A stretch of DNA of 64,000 bases, taken from assembly GCF_014534685.1 (NCBI RefSeq), contig NZ_JACVVX010000002.1:248001-312000 (forward strand). The letters are read 5' to 3'. Within the stretch, counting starts at the first letter, position 1, and each line of letters starts with the position of its first letter. The notes beneath the pieces were generated by a model. The model saw only the letters and a list, made by a program, of their open reading frames with translations, ran no database searches and was not told the DNA's origin. Below are positions 55,282-63,405 of this stretch, piece after piece. A program made the position numbers and the translations under genes. Origin of the DNA: Oryzicola mucosus. Its GTDB lineage: Bacteria > Pseudomonadota > Alphaproteobacteria > Rhizobiales > Rhizobiaceae.

Positions 55282-55752
55282 CTACAGCGCCACCACGCCC
55301 TCGTCTTTCACCTTGCGCACCGTCAGCGCGGTGCGAACGGTGTCGACATTCGGCGACGATGTCAGGTCCTCGATGACGAAGGTCTGGAACGAGGCCAGGT
55401 CGCGGGCCACACAATGCAGCATGAAGTCGGAATCGCCCGAAACCATCCAGGCGTCGCGCACGATCGACCAGTTTCGCGTGCGTTCCGAGAATGCCTTGAG
55501 TTCGGCGTCGGACTGGTGCTGCAGGCCGACGAGGCAGAAAGCCACCACATCCATGCCAAGGGCCGGCGCGTTCAACAGGGCGCGATAACCACGGATGATG
55601 CCGTCATCCTCGAGTCGCTTGACCCGGCGCAGGCAGGGCGGCGCAGAAATGCCGACGCGGCGCGACAGCTCGACATTGGTCATCCGACCGTCGCTTTGCA
55701 GCTCGCGCAGAATCTTCCAGTCTATGGCGTCAAGGTCTGCGTTGACCGGCAT
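55282..55752 (-). CDS. lrp: Lrp/AsnC-family transcriptional regulator
   Basis: A 156-residue regulator: N-terminal winged helix (LDAIDWKILRELQSDGRMTN, then SRRVGISAPPCLRRVKRLED) and a C-terminal RAM ligand-binding domain (FCLVGLQHQSDAELKAFSER). A leucine-responsive type cannot be told from other Lrp types. Its place between LPS glycosyltransferase and trxB genes is the same as the S. meliloti lrp next to the lps cluster. It drives or co-transcribes with the GT2 gene; divergent from trxB over 254 bp. Confidence 0.92.
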   Translation of the reverse strand: MPVNADLDAIDWKILRELQSDGRMTNVELSRRVGISAPPCLRRVKRLEDDGIIRGYRALLNAPALGMDVVAFCLVGLQHQSDAELKAFSERTRNWSIVRDAWMVSGDSDFMLHCVARDLASFQTFVIEDLTSSPNVDTVRTALTVRKVKDEGVVAL

Positions 55753-56006
55753 GGCCGCTCCGAATCTCGCGCAACAATCTTTCGTGTTTTCGTAGTTAAA
55801 CGAGTTTTAGGGTTTGAAAACCCTGGGGTGGGCAATTCGCCCTCTGTCCCGGCCGCAAATCCGCCGTGAATAAGGGGCTTCTGCACAGCTTTCGTTGGAG
55901 TTCTTCAAGCCAGCCTTGCATGGTGCGCATAGGAACACCTAAATTAGGGGCGATTTCGGCATGGCTTCATGCCGTTCGTTCGTCTCATCAAGTCTGAAGG
56001 CCTGTC

Positions 56007-56981
56007 ATGACAGCCAAACATGCGCCTGTTCTCATCATCGGGTCCGGCCCGGCCGGTTATACCGCAGCGATCTATGCCGCGCGCGCGATGCTCAAGCCGA
56101 TGCTGATTTCCGGCATGCAGCAGGGCGGCCAGCTTATGATCACCACCGACGTCGAAAATTATCCCGGCTTCGCCGACGCGATCCAGGGGCCGTGGCTCAT
56201 GGATCAGATGCGCGCCCAGGCTGAGCATGTCGGCACCGAAATGGTGCATGACCTCATCACCGAGGTCGATCTCGACGTGCGGCCGTTCCGGCTCAAGAGC
56301 GACTCCGGTACCGAATACACCTGCGATGCCCTGATCGTGGCGACGGGAGCCCAGGCAAAGTGGCTGGGCCTGCCCAGCGAGCAGCTGTTCCAGGGCTTTG
56401 GCGTATCCGCTTGCGCGACCTGCGACGGGTTTTTCTACCGCAACAAGGATGTTGTCGTCGTTGGCGGCGGCAATTCGGCGGTGGAGGAAGCGCTGTATCT
56501 GTCCAACCTTGCCAAGACCGTGACGATCGTTCACCGCCGTGACCATTTCCGCTCCGAGCGTATCCTGCAGGAGCGGGTATTCGCCAAGGAAAACATCAAG
56601 GTGGTGTGGGACGCCGTGGTCGAAGAGATCGTCGGACAGCCCGCGCAAAAACCCTTGCCGCCTTCGGTCAATGGCGTGCGTCTGCGCAACGTCCACACCG
56701 GAGCGGTCACGGAGATGGCGACCGACGGCGTTTTCGTCGCCATTGGTCACGCGCCGTCCGTCGAGCTCTTTGTCGGCAAGCTCAAGCAGAAGCCGAATGG
56801 CTATCTCTGGACCGCGCCCGATTCGACCCGGACCAATGTTCCGGGCGTTTTCGCAGCGGGCGACGTCACCGACGATATCTATCGGCAAGCCGTAACCGCA
56901 GCGGGAATGGGCTGCATGGCGGCGTTGGAAGCCGAGAAGTATCTCGCAGGCATGGAGGTTCATCGCGAAGCGGCGGAATAA
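56007..56981 (+). CDS. trxB: Thioredoxin-disulfide reductase
   Basis: NADPH-dependent flavoenzyme that reduces thioredoxin. A 324-residue protein: FAD motif GSGPAG at 12-17, redox-active CATC at 136-139 (SACATCDGFFYR), NADPH motif GGGNSAVEEA, and C-terminal FAD-binding GVFAAGDVTDDIYRQ. Low-molecular-weight bacterial type. The LysR gene lsrB follows 41 bp later on the same strand and may be partly co-transcribed. LsrB has been connected to redox homeostasis in S. meliloti, which suits the arrangement. Confidence 0.96.
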   Translation: MTAKHAPVLIIGSGPAGYTAAIYAARAMLKPMLISGMQQGGQLMITTDVENYPGFADAIQGPWLMDQMRAQAEHVGTEMVHDLITEVDLDVRPFRLKSDSGTEYTCDALIVATGAQAKWLGLPSEQLFQGFGVSACATCDGFFYRNKDVVVVGGGNSAVEEALYLSNLAKTVTIVHRRDHFRSERILQERVFAKENIKVVWDAVVEEIVGQPAQKPLPPSVNGVRLRNVHTGAVTEMATDGVFVAIGHAPSVELFVGKLKQKPNGYLWTAPDSTRTNVPGVFAAGDVTDDIYRQAVTAAGMGCMAALEAEKYLAGMEVHREAAE

Positions 56982-57022
56982 GCCAGGCGATGCGCCATTA
57001 ACGACAAGAGGGGAATAAGCAG

Positions 57023-57913
57023 TTGGACTGGGATAAGTTACGCGTGTTCCACGCGGCCGCCGAGGCCGGTTCGTTCACGCATGCGGCCGAGGCGCTGCGT
57101 TTGTCTCAGTCTGCGATTTCACGCCAGGTCAGTGCGCTCGAGCACGAAATCGGTGTCCCTCTGTTCAACCGCCATGCGCGTGGGCTGGTGCTGACAGAGC
57201 AGGGCGAGTTGCTGTTTCGCACCGCCCATGACGTGCTGATGAAGCTCGACAACATCAAGACGCTGTTGACCGAGACCAAGGACAGGCCGTCCGGTGTGTT
57301 GCGTGTGACCACCACGGTCGGCCTCGGCGCAGGCTGGCTGACCGAGCGTGTGCATGAGTTCCTGGAGATCTACCCCGACATTCAGTTGCAGCTGATCCTC
57401 GCCAACGAGGAACTCGACCTGACCATGCGGCAGGCCGACTGCGCTATCCGCCTGCGCCAGCCGCAGCAGCCGGACCTCATCCAGCGCCGGCTGTTCACCG
57501 TGCATTTCCATCTCTACGCATCGCCGTCCTACGTCAACAAGTTCGGCAAGCCGGCGTCTATCTCCGAGCTGAAGAACCATCGAATCGTGACCTTCGGCCT
57601 TCCTGTGCCGGTACATTTGAGCGAGCTCAACTGGCTGGAGACCTTGGGCGACTTCGAAGGCGGCCAGCGCGTCGCCAATCTCCAGATCAACGACATCCTC
57701 TCCATCAAGCGTGCCGTGCAGTCGGGAGCCGGCATAGCGATGTTGCCTGACTACGTAATAGGCAAAGATGCTGGACTGCTTCAAATCATGCCAGAAACCG
57801 AAGTGCCGTCTTTCGACACCTATTTCGCCTATCCCGATGCTATGAAAGAGCAGGCAAAGCTCCATGTTTTCAGAGACTTCATTATCTCGAAGGCGCGTAG
57901 CTGGTCCTATTGA
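57023..57913 (+). CDS. lsrB: LysR-family regulator LsrB/VtlR
   Basis: A 296-residue LysR regulator, TTG start at 57023 behind AGGGGAATA, beginning DWDKLRVFHAAAEAGSFTHA. Helix-turn-helix at about 18-40 (AAEALRLSQSAISRQVSAL), followed by the effector domain (about 95-296). By position after trxB and its sequence start it corresponds to LsrB of S. meliloti and VtlR of Brucella/Agrobacterium, regulators tied to LPS and redox control, small-RNA genes (abcR) and host infection. An AbcR-type RNA lies immediately downstream, which strongly supports this identity. Orthology was judged by eye. Confidence 0.87.
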   Translation: MDWDKLRVFHAAAEAGSFTHAAEALRLSQSAISRQVSALEHEIGVPLFNRHARGLVLTEQGELLFRTAHDVLMKLDNIKTLLTETKDRPSGVLRVTTTVGLGAGWLTERVHEFLEIYPDIQLQLILANEELDLTMRQADCAIRLRQPQQPDLIQRRLFTVHFHLYASPSYVNKFGKPASISELKNHRIVTFGLPVPVHLSELNWLETLGDFEGGQRVANLQINDILSIKRAVQSGAGIAMLPDYVIGKDAGLLQIMPETEVPSFDTYFAYPDAMKEQAKLHVFRDFIISKARSWSY

Positions 57914-57943
57914 CGCGTCGCGGACTGGTCCACAGCTCTAGCC

Positions 57944-57968
57944 TTTTTGCATGAATGCGATGCAAAAA
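57944..57968. promoter_or_regulatory. Palindrome upstream of the AbcR-type sRNA, candidate LsrB site
   Basis: TTTTTGCAT (57944-57952) and ATGCAAAAA (57960-57968) form a perfect 9-bp inverted repeat with a seven-base spacer. Its centre is about 55 bp upstream of the predicted sRNA start, the usual distance of a LysR activation site. Because lsrB ends 30 bp upstream, the palindrome is a good candidate for LsrB binding; alternatively it is a weak terminator for lsrB. Confidence 0.6.
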
Positions 57969-57974
57969 ACGTGA

Positions 57975-58005
57975 TTGTTTATTAAGCAGTGAAGGCTCAT
58001 ATATT
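57975..58005 (+). promoter_or_regulatory. Predicted promoter of the AbcR-type sRNA
   Basis: TTGTTT (57975-57980) as a weak -35 and CATATA/TATATT (57998-58005) as -10, spacing 17-19 bp, pointing to a start near 58011. The weak -35 fits an activator-dependent promoter. Confidence 0.5.
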
Positions 58006-58010
58006 CATCA

Positions 58011-58124
58011 TCTCAGGGGCGTGTTCTCCTCCCATTACCGCCCCCGAGTGTTCCCCTCTGGAGGTTGGCCCTAACGGGCGACTCCAATCAAACTCAGCCG
58101 GATCATTCTCGATCCGGCTTTTTT
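58011..58124 (+). ncRNA. abcR: AbcR-type (alpha-r15 family) regulatory small RNA
   Basis: About 114 nt, located just after lsrB as abcR genes are in S. meliloti (SmrC15/SmrC16) and Agrobacterium. It contains CTCCCA (58029-58034) in a C/U-rich single-stranded stretch, the anti-Shine-Dalgarno motif conserved in AbcR RNAs that block translation of ABC-transporter and other mRNAs, and ends with a terminator: nine-base stem AGCCGGATC / GATCCGGCT (58096-58104 and 58111-58119) and TTTTTT. The 5' end is inferred from the promoter. Hfq dependence is expected from the family. A second tandem copy, common in rhizobia, is not clear. Confidence 0.82.
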
Positions 58125-58700
58125 GATTCTGGGCTTAGCTTTGCATGACTGCACCGGCCCCATCCCGCGAGACCTCGCCTCCGGTCAACTCGCCGACGCG
58201 TGTAACGGTGACATGTAACCTGCGTAACGTTCTGCGCGGCCGCTGTCTGCCGTATCACTTGCAACAGGACGCGGTGTTGCGCGGTCGGAAGATGGGGGCA
58301 TCGGATGATCGCGCGGGCTCAGGCAAGCCGCCGCGTCTCGCTGGTTTCCAGTCCTACTCTGCCACCCGCTTCCCCTACGGTGTTGGAGGTTACAGGGCTA
58401 TGCGGCGGACCTGACGTCACGGCCTCCCGGCGGAAGTGGTTCGCATCAAGGCGGCGTTCGCAAAAGCGGACGTCGCCTTCTTTTTTAACATGAGTTCTTG
58501 AGCGCTGCTCGTCGGTTGCCATACCAATTATGGCGTGTGCGGGAAGCTGTGACCGGGTAGTGCCAAGGGATCCGATCAGCAACACCTTGAAACGCAGAGC
58601 CAAGGTGATTTCGCCAAAAATATCGGCAAATGCCGACTATCGCCTGTCGTTCAAGCGGCCAGAATGCTGCACCGCTTCATAACGACAGGAGGACAACGCA
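58125..58700. other. Gene-free stretch between AbcR-type sRNA and the RTX gene
   Basis: About 576 bases. It holds an unassigned strong terminator (58448-58486) and the promoter of the RTX-repeat gene. A frame from 58145 to 58414 has a codon pattern unlike the neighbours and no family resemblance. Sequence 58140-58480 could be a second noncoding transcript; I could not match it to tmRNA, 6S, SRP or RNase P signatures. Confidence 0.5.
58448..58486 (+). terminator. Strong terminator with no assigned transcript
   Basis: Fourteen-base stem (58448-58461 with 58466-58479, two G-U pairs), AAAA loop, then C and TTTTTT. No recognised gene lies before it; the AbcR-type RNA already has its own terminator 325 bp upstream. 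It implies another short transcript in between. Confidence 0.85.
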
Positions 58701-59963
58701 ATGCCGACAATCCGCCAGGACCAGGCAGGTGATCCCATCCAGATTTTGACAGAGTATCTCGACCGGGACGGATGGGGGATCACCAATCTGACCGCCACCA
58801 GTTTCCGCTGGGCTGATGTCACCGGCCCCGTCTACACTTTGGGTTCGATGACGGTGACCGGGGTGAACTTCGTTCCCAATGCCTTGCTCGGAACGATCCA
58901 TTCTCTCAAGATCAATCCCGGTTTCATCGTACCCGGTCAGCCGCCCTACGTGCCTTTAGAGATCACCGGGCTGAACATCACCGTCGCCCAATTGCTTTCG
59001 GCATCGCTGCAAGGCGAGGCGGCGGTCTACGATCTGCTCGCCGACTATGCCTGGACTTACCGGGGGTCGGACGGCGACGACACGTTCAAGGGCGGCAATC
59101 TCGCCGACTCGATCAAACTCGGCGATGGCAATGACACCGCTTATGGCGGGAATGGCGACGATTTCCTGGAAGGCTGGGCCGGCAACGACAAACTTTATGG
59201 CGGCGACGGCGCCGATCTGTTTTACGGCAATACCGGCAACGACACCATCTATGGCGATGCCGGGAACGATGTGGTCTACGCCGCGGAGGACGATGACAAG
59301 GTCTATGGCGGCAGCGGCGCGGATACGCTTTATGGCGAGGCCGGAAATGATCTGCTCAACGGAGGCACGGGCGCCGACACGATGAGCGGAGGTACCGGCA
59401 ACGATATATTCTACGTCGACAACGCAGCGGACAAGACGATCGAGGTCAACGGGCAGGGCAACGACAAGGTGATTTCGACGGTGTCGTACTCGCTTGCCGG
59501 CCAATATATCGAAACGCTCGACCTCGTGGGGACCGGCAACATCAATGCCACCGGAAACAAGCTCAACAATGTGCTGGACGGCAACAACGGTTCGAACATT
59601 CTGAACGGCATGGCCGGCAAAGATACGCTGACCGGCAAAGGCGGTGCCGACCGCTTCGTGTTCGATCAGGCGCTTGGCGCGTCGAATGTCGACACGATCA
59701 CCGATTTCCATGCGCCGGACGACAGCATCCGCATCGACAACGCTGTGTTTTTGGGGCTTTCAGCAGGCAATCTGTCGTCCGCCGCGTTCCGGGCGAACAC
59801 AACGGGCAACGCCGCCGATGCTTCGGACAGGATCATCTACGAGACCGATACCGGCGAACTCTATTTCGACCGCGACGGCAGCGGCAGCACCTATCAGCCG
59901 GTCCTGTTCGCCATCCTGTCGAACCAGGAAACCATAAGCTACAAGGATTTCCTGGTCATTTGA
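58701..59963 (+). CDS. RTX-repeat calcium-binding protein, probably secreted
   Basis: A 420-residue protein without N-terminal signal peptide. N-terminal 115 residues are unlike known domains (PTIRQDQAGDPIQILTEYLD); about 12 RTX nonapeptides follow at 116-235 (GGNGDDFLEG, GGDGADLFYG, GNTGNDTIYGDAGNDVVYA), then a spacer and two more repeats (GMAGKDTLTGKGGADRFVFD), and a C-terminal part like that of type I secreted proteins (DTGELYFDRDGSGSTYQP). Secretion by a TolC-type ABC system and Ca2+-dependent folding are expected. No type I secretion genes are nearby, so it would rely on one encoded elsewhere. Confidence 0.87.
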   Translation: MPTIRQDQAGDPIQILTEYLDRDGWGITNLTATSFRWADVTGPVYTLGSMTVTGVNFVPNALLGTIHSLKINPGFIVPGQPPYVPLEITGLNITVAQLLSASLQGEAAVYDLLADYAWTYRGSDGDDTFKGGNLADSIKLGDGNDTAYGGNGDDFLEGWAGNDKLYGGDGADLFYGNTGNDTIYGDAGNDVVYAAEDDDKVYGGSGADTLYGEAGNDLLNGGTGADTMSGGTGNDIFYVDNAADKTIEVNGQGNDKVISTVSYSLAGQYIETLDLVGTGNINATGNKLNNVLDGNNGSNILNGMAGKDTLTGKGGADRFVFDQALGASNVDTITDFHAPDDSIRIDNAVFLGLSAGNLSSAAFRANTTGNAADASDRIIYETDTGELYFDRDGSGSTYQPVLFAILSNQETISYKDFLVI

Positions 59964-59977
59964 CGGGCAGCTTCGCT

Positions 59978-60006
59978 GCAGGGGCCGGTTCTGCACTGGC
60001 CCCTGC
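59978..60006. terminator. Possible terminator between RTX gene and msrP
   Basis: Nine-base stem GCAGGGGCC / GGCCCCTGC with an 11-base loop between the convergent genes. There is no T tract on either strand, so termination is uncertain. Confidence 0.4.
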
Positions 60007-60008
60007 GC

Positions 60009-60977
60009 TCACATGTAAAGCGTGCTTTCATCCATGCCTTTGTAGAGGCCGGCGACCTGTTCGCCATAGCCGTTGAACAATAATGTCGGCACCCGGTCGC
60101 CAGTATGCAGCACGCGTTCCATCGCCTGGCTCCAGCGTGGATGCGGCACTTTCGGGTTCACATTGGCCCAAAAGCCGTATTCGCTCGGCTGTATCGCCTG
60201 CCACAGCCCTTCCGGTTGCTCCTCGACAAACTCGATCTTGCGGATCGACTTGATCGACTTGAAACCGTATTTCCAGGGCAGGGCGATGCGGATCGGCGCG
60301 CCGAACTGCTTCAGCAGCGGCTTGTCGTAAGCGCCGGTTACCACGAAGGCGAGGTCGTTGGCGGCTTCGGCCATGGTCACGCCCTCGACATAGGGCCAAG
60401 GGTAGAGAAAGTCGTTCTGGCCCGGCGCCATGGCTGGGTCGAGAAAGGTTTCGAAACGCACGAACTTCGCCGCCGATGTCGGTTTGGCAAAGGCCACGAG
60501 GTCCTTCAGCGGAAATCCCGTCCAGGGAATTGTCATCGACCAGGCTTCGACGCAGCGGTGACGGTAGAGCCGGCTTTCGAGCGGCATCTTTCGCACAAGG
60601 TCGTCAAAGCCGATTGTCATCGGCTTTTCGACCAGGCCGCCGATCTCCAAATCCCACGGTCGAGTTTTCAGTTCCTGCGCATTGGCGGCGATTTCCTTGT
60701 AGGTGCCGTATTCGTAGAAATTGTTGTAGTTCGCGTTGATCTTTTCGGGCGTCAGGCTGCGGTCGAGCGTGTAGGCCTCGTTCTTCTTGGCCGGATACAG
60801 ATCGGCCGTCGGGTCGGCGTCCTGCGCGCGCGCGCCGCGTGTGCCGGCAAACATGGCGGCGGTCGCCATGCCAAGCCCCATGCTTTGCAGGAGGGCTCTT
60901 CGGTTGAGAAAAGCCGACTCGGGTGTGGCTAGATGCTCGGCGATGGCCCAGGTCGGGCGGCGATGAATGAAAACCAT
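60009..60977 (-). CDS. msrP: Periplasmic methionine sulfoxide reductase, molybdenum subunit MsrP
   Basis: Repairs oxidised methionines in periplasmic proteins. A 322-residue enzyme: twin-arginine signal at 26-27 (NRRALLQSMGLGMATAAMFA), the molybdopterin-bound Cys142 in YRHRCVEAWSM, and a C-terminal domain typical of YedY (KYGFKSIKSIRKIEFVEE). MsrP normally works with the heme membrane protein MsrQ, usually next to it; msrQ is not in this window, so it would have to be elsewhere or replaced. Divergent from nothing close; a 167-bp gap separates it from the EF-G-like gene. Confidence 0.93.
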   Translation of the reverse strand: MVFIHRRPTWAIAEHLATPESAFLNRRALLQSMGLGMATAAMFAGTRGARAQDADPTADLYPAKKNEAYTLDRSLTPEKINANYNNFYEYGTYKEIAANAQELKTRPWDLEIGGLVEKPMTIGFDDLVRKMPLESRLYRHRCVEAWSMTIPWTGFPLKDLVAFAKPTSAAKFVRFETFLDPAMAPGQNDFLYPWPYVEGVTMAEAANDLAFVVTGAYDKPLLKQFGAPIRIALPWKYGFKSIKSIRKIEFVEEQPEGLWQAIQPSEYGFWANVNPKVPHPRWSQAMERVLHTGDRVPTLLFNGYGEQVAGLYKGMDESTLYM

Positions 60978-61144
60978 GGCTTCGTCTCCTTCGGGAGATG
61001 CTTTGGAACGCCTGTCTGCACAGGCATCTTATAGAAGCCACTACGGTTCGAAAGCGCCGGATGTTTCATTGACGCCTCTATTTAACGATCAAATAGCGGT
61101 GATCGGCCGCGTCCCGTTGGATGCGGGCGCGGCCGACAGGTCAT

Positions 61145-63193
61145 TCAGGCGGCTTTTCCGGCATTCACAGCCTGGTCCGCCAGCCGTCCGCTGAGCTCGG
61201 CCATATGATCGAAGATGGCGCTGTAGCTTCCAACACCCGCCGTGGCCGAGCGCAGTTCGACGATCAGGTCGCCGATCTCCGACTGCGGCATCGAAGCCTC
61301 AACGATGTCCCACCCGGGCCAGCCGGGCCGGGCGTCATAGCCGAGAATCTGGCCGCGCCGTTGCGGGACCAGCGCGGTGACGCGGGCGGTCGCATCGGAC
61401 GGCGTGTAGATACGCACCTTCATGATCGGTTCGAGAAGCACCGAGCCGCAGGCGGTGATGCCTTCCTTCATCGCAAGCTTGGCCGCCATCTGGAACGCCA
61501 TGTCTGACGAATCCACCGTGTGATACGAGCCGTCCGAAAGGTTGACGGTCAGGTCAACGAGCGGAAAACCGAGCGGACCCGATTTCAGGAAATCGCGTAT
61601 GCCGGCCTCGACCGAGGGGATGTATTGCTTCGGCACCACGCCGCCGGTGATGCTGTCGGTGAAGGAAAAGCCTTCGCCGCGCGGCAGGGGCTTGATGTCG
61701 AGGACCACGTCGCCGAACTGGCCATGCCCGCCCGACTGCTTGCGGTGGCGTCCGCGCTGTGTGACGCCGCGCTTGATCGTCTCGCGATAAGGCACGGTCG
61801 GCGGATGGCCTTCGACGCCGATCTGGTTTCGGCCTTCCAGCTTCTCGCGCACCACGCGCAGATGCATCTCGCCCTGGCCCGACAAAATGGTTTCGCCGGA
61901 ATCCTGGTTCTGCAGGAAACTCACCGAGGGGTCTTCTTCACCCAGCCGCTGCATCGCGGCAGAGAGCTTCACATCGTCCTTTCGCTCCTTCGGCCGCAGC
62001 GCGAATGAGAAGACGGGCTCGATCGCCGGAAGCGTGAACAGGGCAGGGATGCCGCCTTTCGCGGTACTCAACGTATCGCCGGTGCGGACGCCGTCGAGCT
62101 TGCCGAGAGCCACGGTCTCGCCGGCTGCTGCGGAAGGCTGCTTGGTCTGATCCTTGCCGAGAAGCCGGTATAGGCCGGAAACCTTCGCATTCGGGCCGCC
62201 CGCGCGCCAGAGCTCGGCGCCGTCGGCAATGTCGCCGCAGAGGATACGGCAGACCGACAGCTTTCCGCCATGCGCGGTGTGGATGGTCTTCATGACCTGG
62301 GCGACGCCGGCGGCTCCTTCGGGAACGCCCAGCCGCCTGCGGGTTTCCTCCACGCCCGGCGCATCGTGGCGGATCGCCTTGAGCAGGCGGAACACGCCAT
62401 TGCCGCGCTCGGCCGTGCCGATCATGACGGGTGTGACCGACCCGTCGCGCAAATCGGCCGAGAGATCGTCGAACACTTCGTCCTTCGGCGGTTCGCGCTC
62501 CTCCAGCAACTGCTCCATCAAAAGGTCGTCATGGTCGGCGAGCGTTTCCAGCATCGAGAAGCGCGCTTCGATCTCGCGTTCCTTGTCCTCGCCCGGAATG
62601 TCTACGATTTCGGCGGTGGAAAAATCCTTCCAGATGTAAGCGCGCTCCAGCGCCAGATCGATCGAGCCGACCACGGCTTCGCCCTTGCGCAGCGGGATCT
62701 GCCGCAGCAAGAGCGGCGCGGCGCTGGCGGGCTGCAGCATTTTCAGCGTGTCGCGGACGCCCAGCGTCGCCTTGTCGATCTTGTTGACAAACACGATGCG
62801 CGGCACGCCGAGATCGTCGAGGCGGCGCATGATCATCTGGACGGCAGGTATCTTCTTCTCGTCGGGCTCCACCACGACCACCGCCAGATCGCAGGCAGCG
62901 AGAACCGCCTCCGCCTCATAGGCGAATTCCACCGATCCCGGGCAGTCGACGAAGGTGATGCTTTCGCCCATGAAGCTGCAGGTGGCGAACACTGCCTCCA
63001 CGCTCATCGCATGCGCGCGTGCCTCCGGACAGTGATCGGACACGGTGTTGCCCGACGATACGGAATTCTGCTTGGCGATTGCCCCGGTGCGGGCAAGAAT
63101 GGCTTCAAGAAGAGTGGTCTTTCCGCTGGCGTGGGGACCGACGATGGCAATGCATTTCGGTCCCGTGCGTCTTCCTCCGGCGCGATTACCCAT
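61145..63193 (-). CDS. EF-G-like translational GTPase
   Basis: A 682-residue protein with the EF-G layout (G, II, III, IV, V domains). G1 is GPHASGKT (19-26), G3 DCPGS (83-87) and G4 NKID (137-140). EF-G proper has DTPGH at G3; here the histidine needed for ribosome-triggered GTP hydrolysis is Ser87, and the switch I region lacks RGITI. This divergent subfamily (often named EF-G-like or fusA2) is widespread, with no agreed function. The ordinary fusA is not in this window. It stands alone before a gap and the MFS gene. Confidence 0.87.
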   Translation of the reverse strand: MGNRAGGRRTGPKCIAIVGPHASGKTTLLEAILARTGAIAKQNSVSSGNTVSDHCPEARAHAMSVEAVFATCSFMGESITFVDCPGSVEFAYEAEAVLAACDLAVVVVEPDEKKIPAVQMIMRRLDDLGVPRIVFVNKIDKATLGVRDTLKMLQPASAAPLLLRQIPLRKGEAVVGSIDLALERAYIWKDFSTAEIVDIPGEDKEREIEARFSMLETLADHDDLLMEQLLEEREPPKDEVFDDLSADLRDGSVTPVMIGTAERGNGVFRLLKAIRHDAPGVEETRRRLGVPEGAAGVAQVMKTIHTAHGGKLSVCRILCGDIADGAELWRAGGPNAKVSGLYRLLGKDQTKQPSAAAGETVALGKLDGVRTGDTLSTAKGGIPALFTLPAIEPVFSFALRPKERKDDVKLSAAMQRLGEEDPSVSFLQNQDSGETILSGQGEMHLRVVREKLEGRNQIGVEGHPPTVPYRETIKRGVTQRGRHRKQSGGHGQFGDVVLDIKPLPRGEGFSFTDSITGGVVPKQYIPSVEAGIRDFLKSGPLGFPLVDLTVNLSDGSYHTVDSSDMAFQMAAKLAMKEGITACGSVLLEPIMKVRIYTPSDATARVTALVPQRRGQILGYDARPGWPGWDIVEASMPQSEIGDLIVELRSATAGVGSYSAIFDHMAELSGRLADQAVNAGKAA

Positions 63194-63350
63194 GACGAGC
63201 TGACCTCCACTCAGGCGTTTCCTCCGATGAGCGGCGGCCGGCCTGTTCGGCCGTCGCGGACGCGGTTTTCAGCGCTAACCGTTTGTCCGCGGGCATGGTC
63301 CCACGGCTTGCCTATCAGGGCAAGAGGTTTGAAATCGAGGCTTCAGGCAA

Positions 63351-63382
63351 AGAAAAGCCCGGCAGGTTTGCGCCTGCCGGGC
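63351..63382 (-). terminator. Intrinsic terminator of the MFS gene
   Basis: On the minus strand a perfect ten-base stem (GCCCGGCAGG / CCTGCCGGGC, six-base loop) is followed by TTTTCTTTG. It lies 23 bp downstream of the MFS stop codon. Confidence 0.87.
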
Positions 63383-63405
63383 TCCGCGGTCGGACGGTGA
63401 AGCCG

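Noticed and set aside
58145-58414. Plus-strand open frame of 89 codons after the AbcR-type RNA
   Set aside because: Arg/Pro/Ser-rich with no domain or signal, lies between two terminators, and looks noncoding; a noncoding transcript is more likely.
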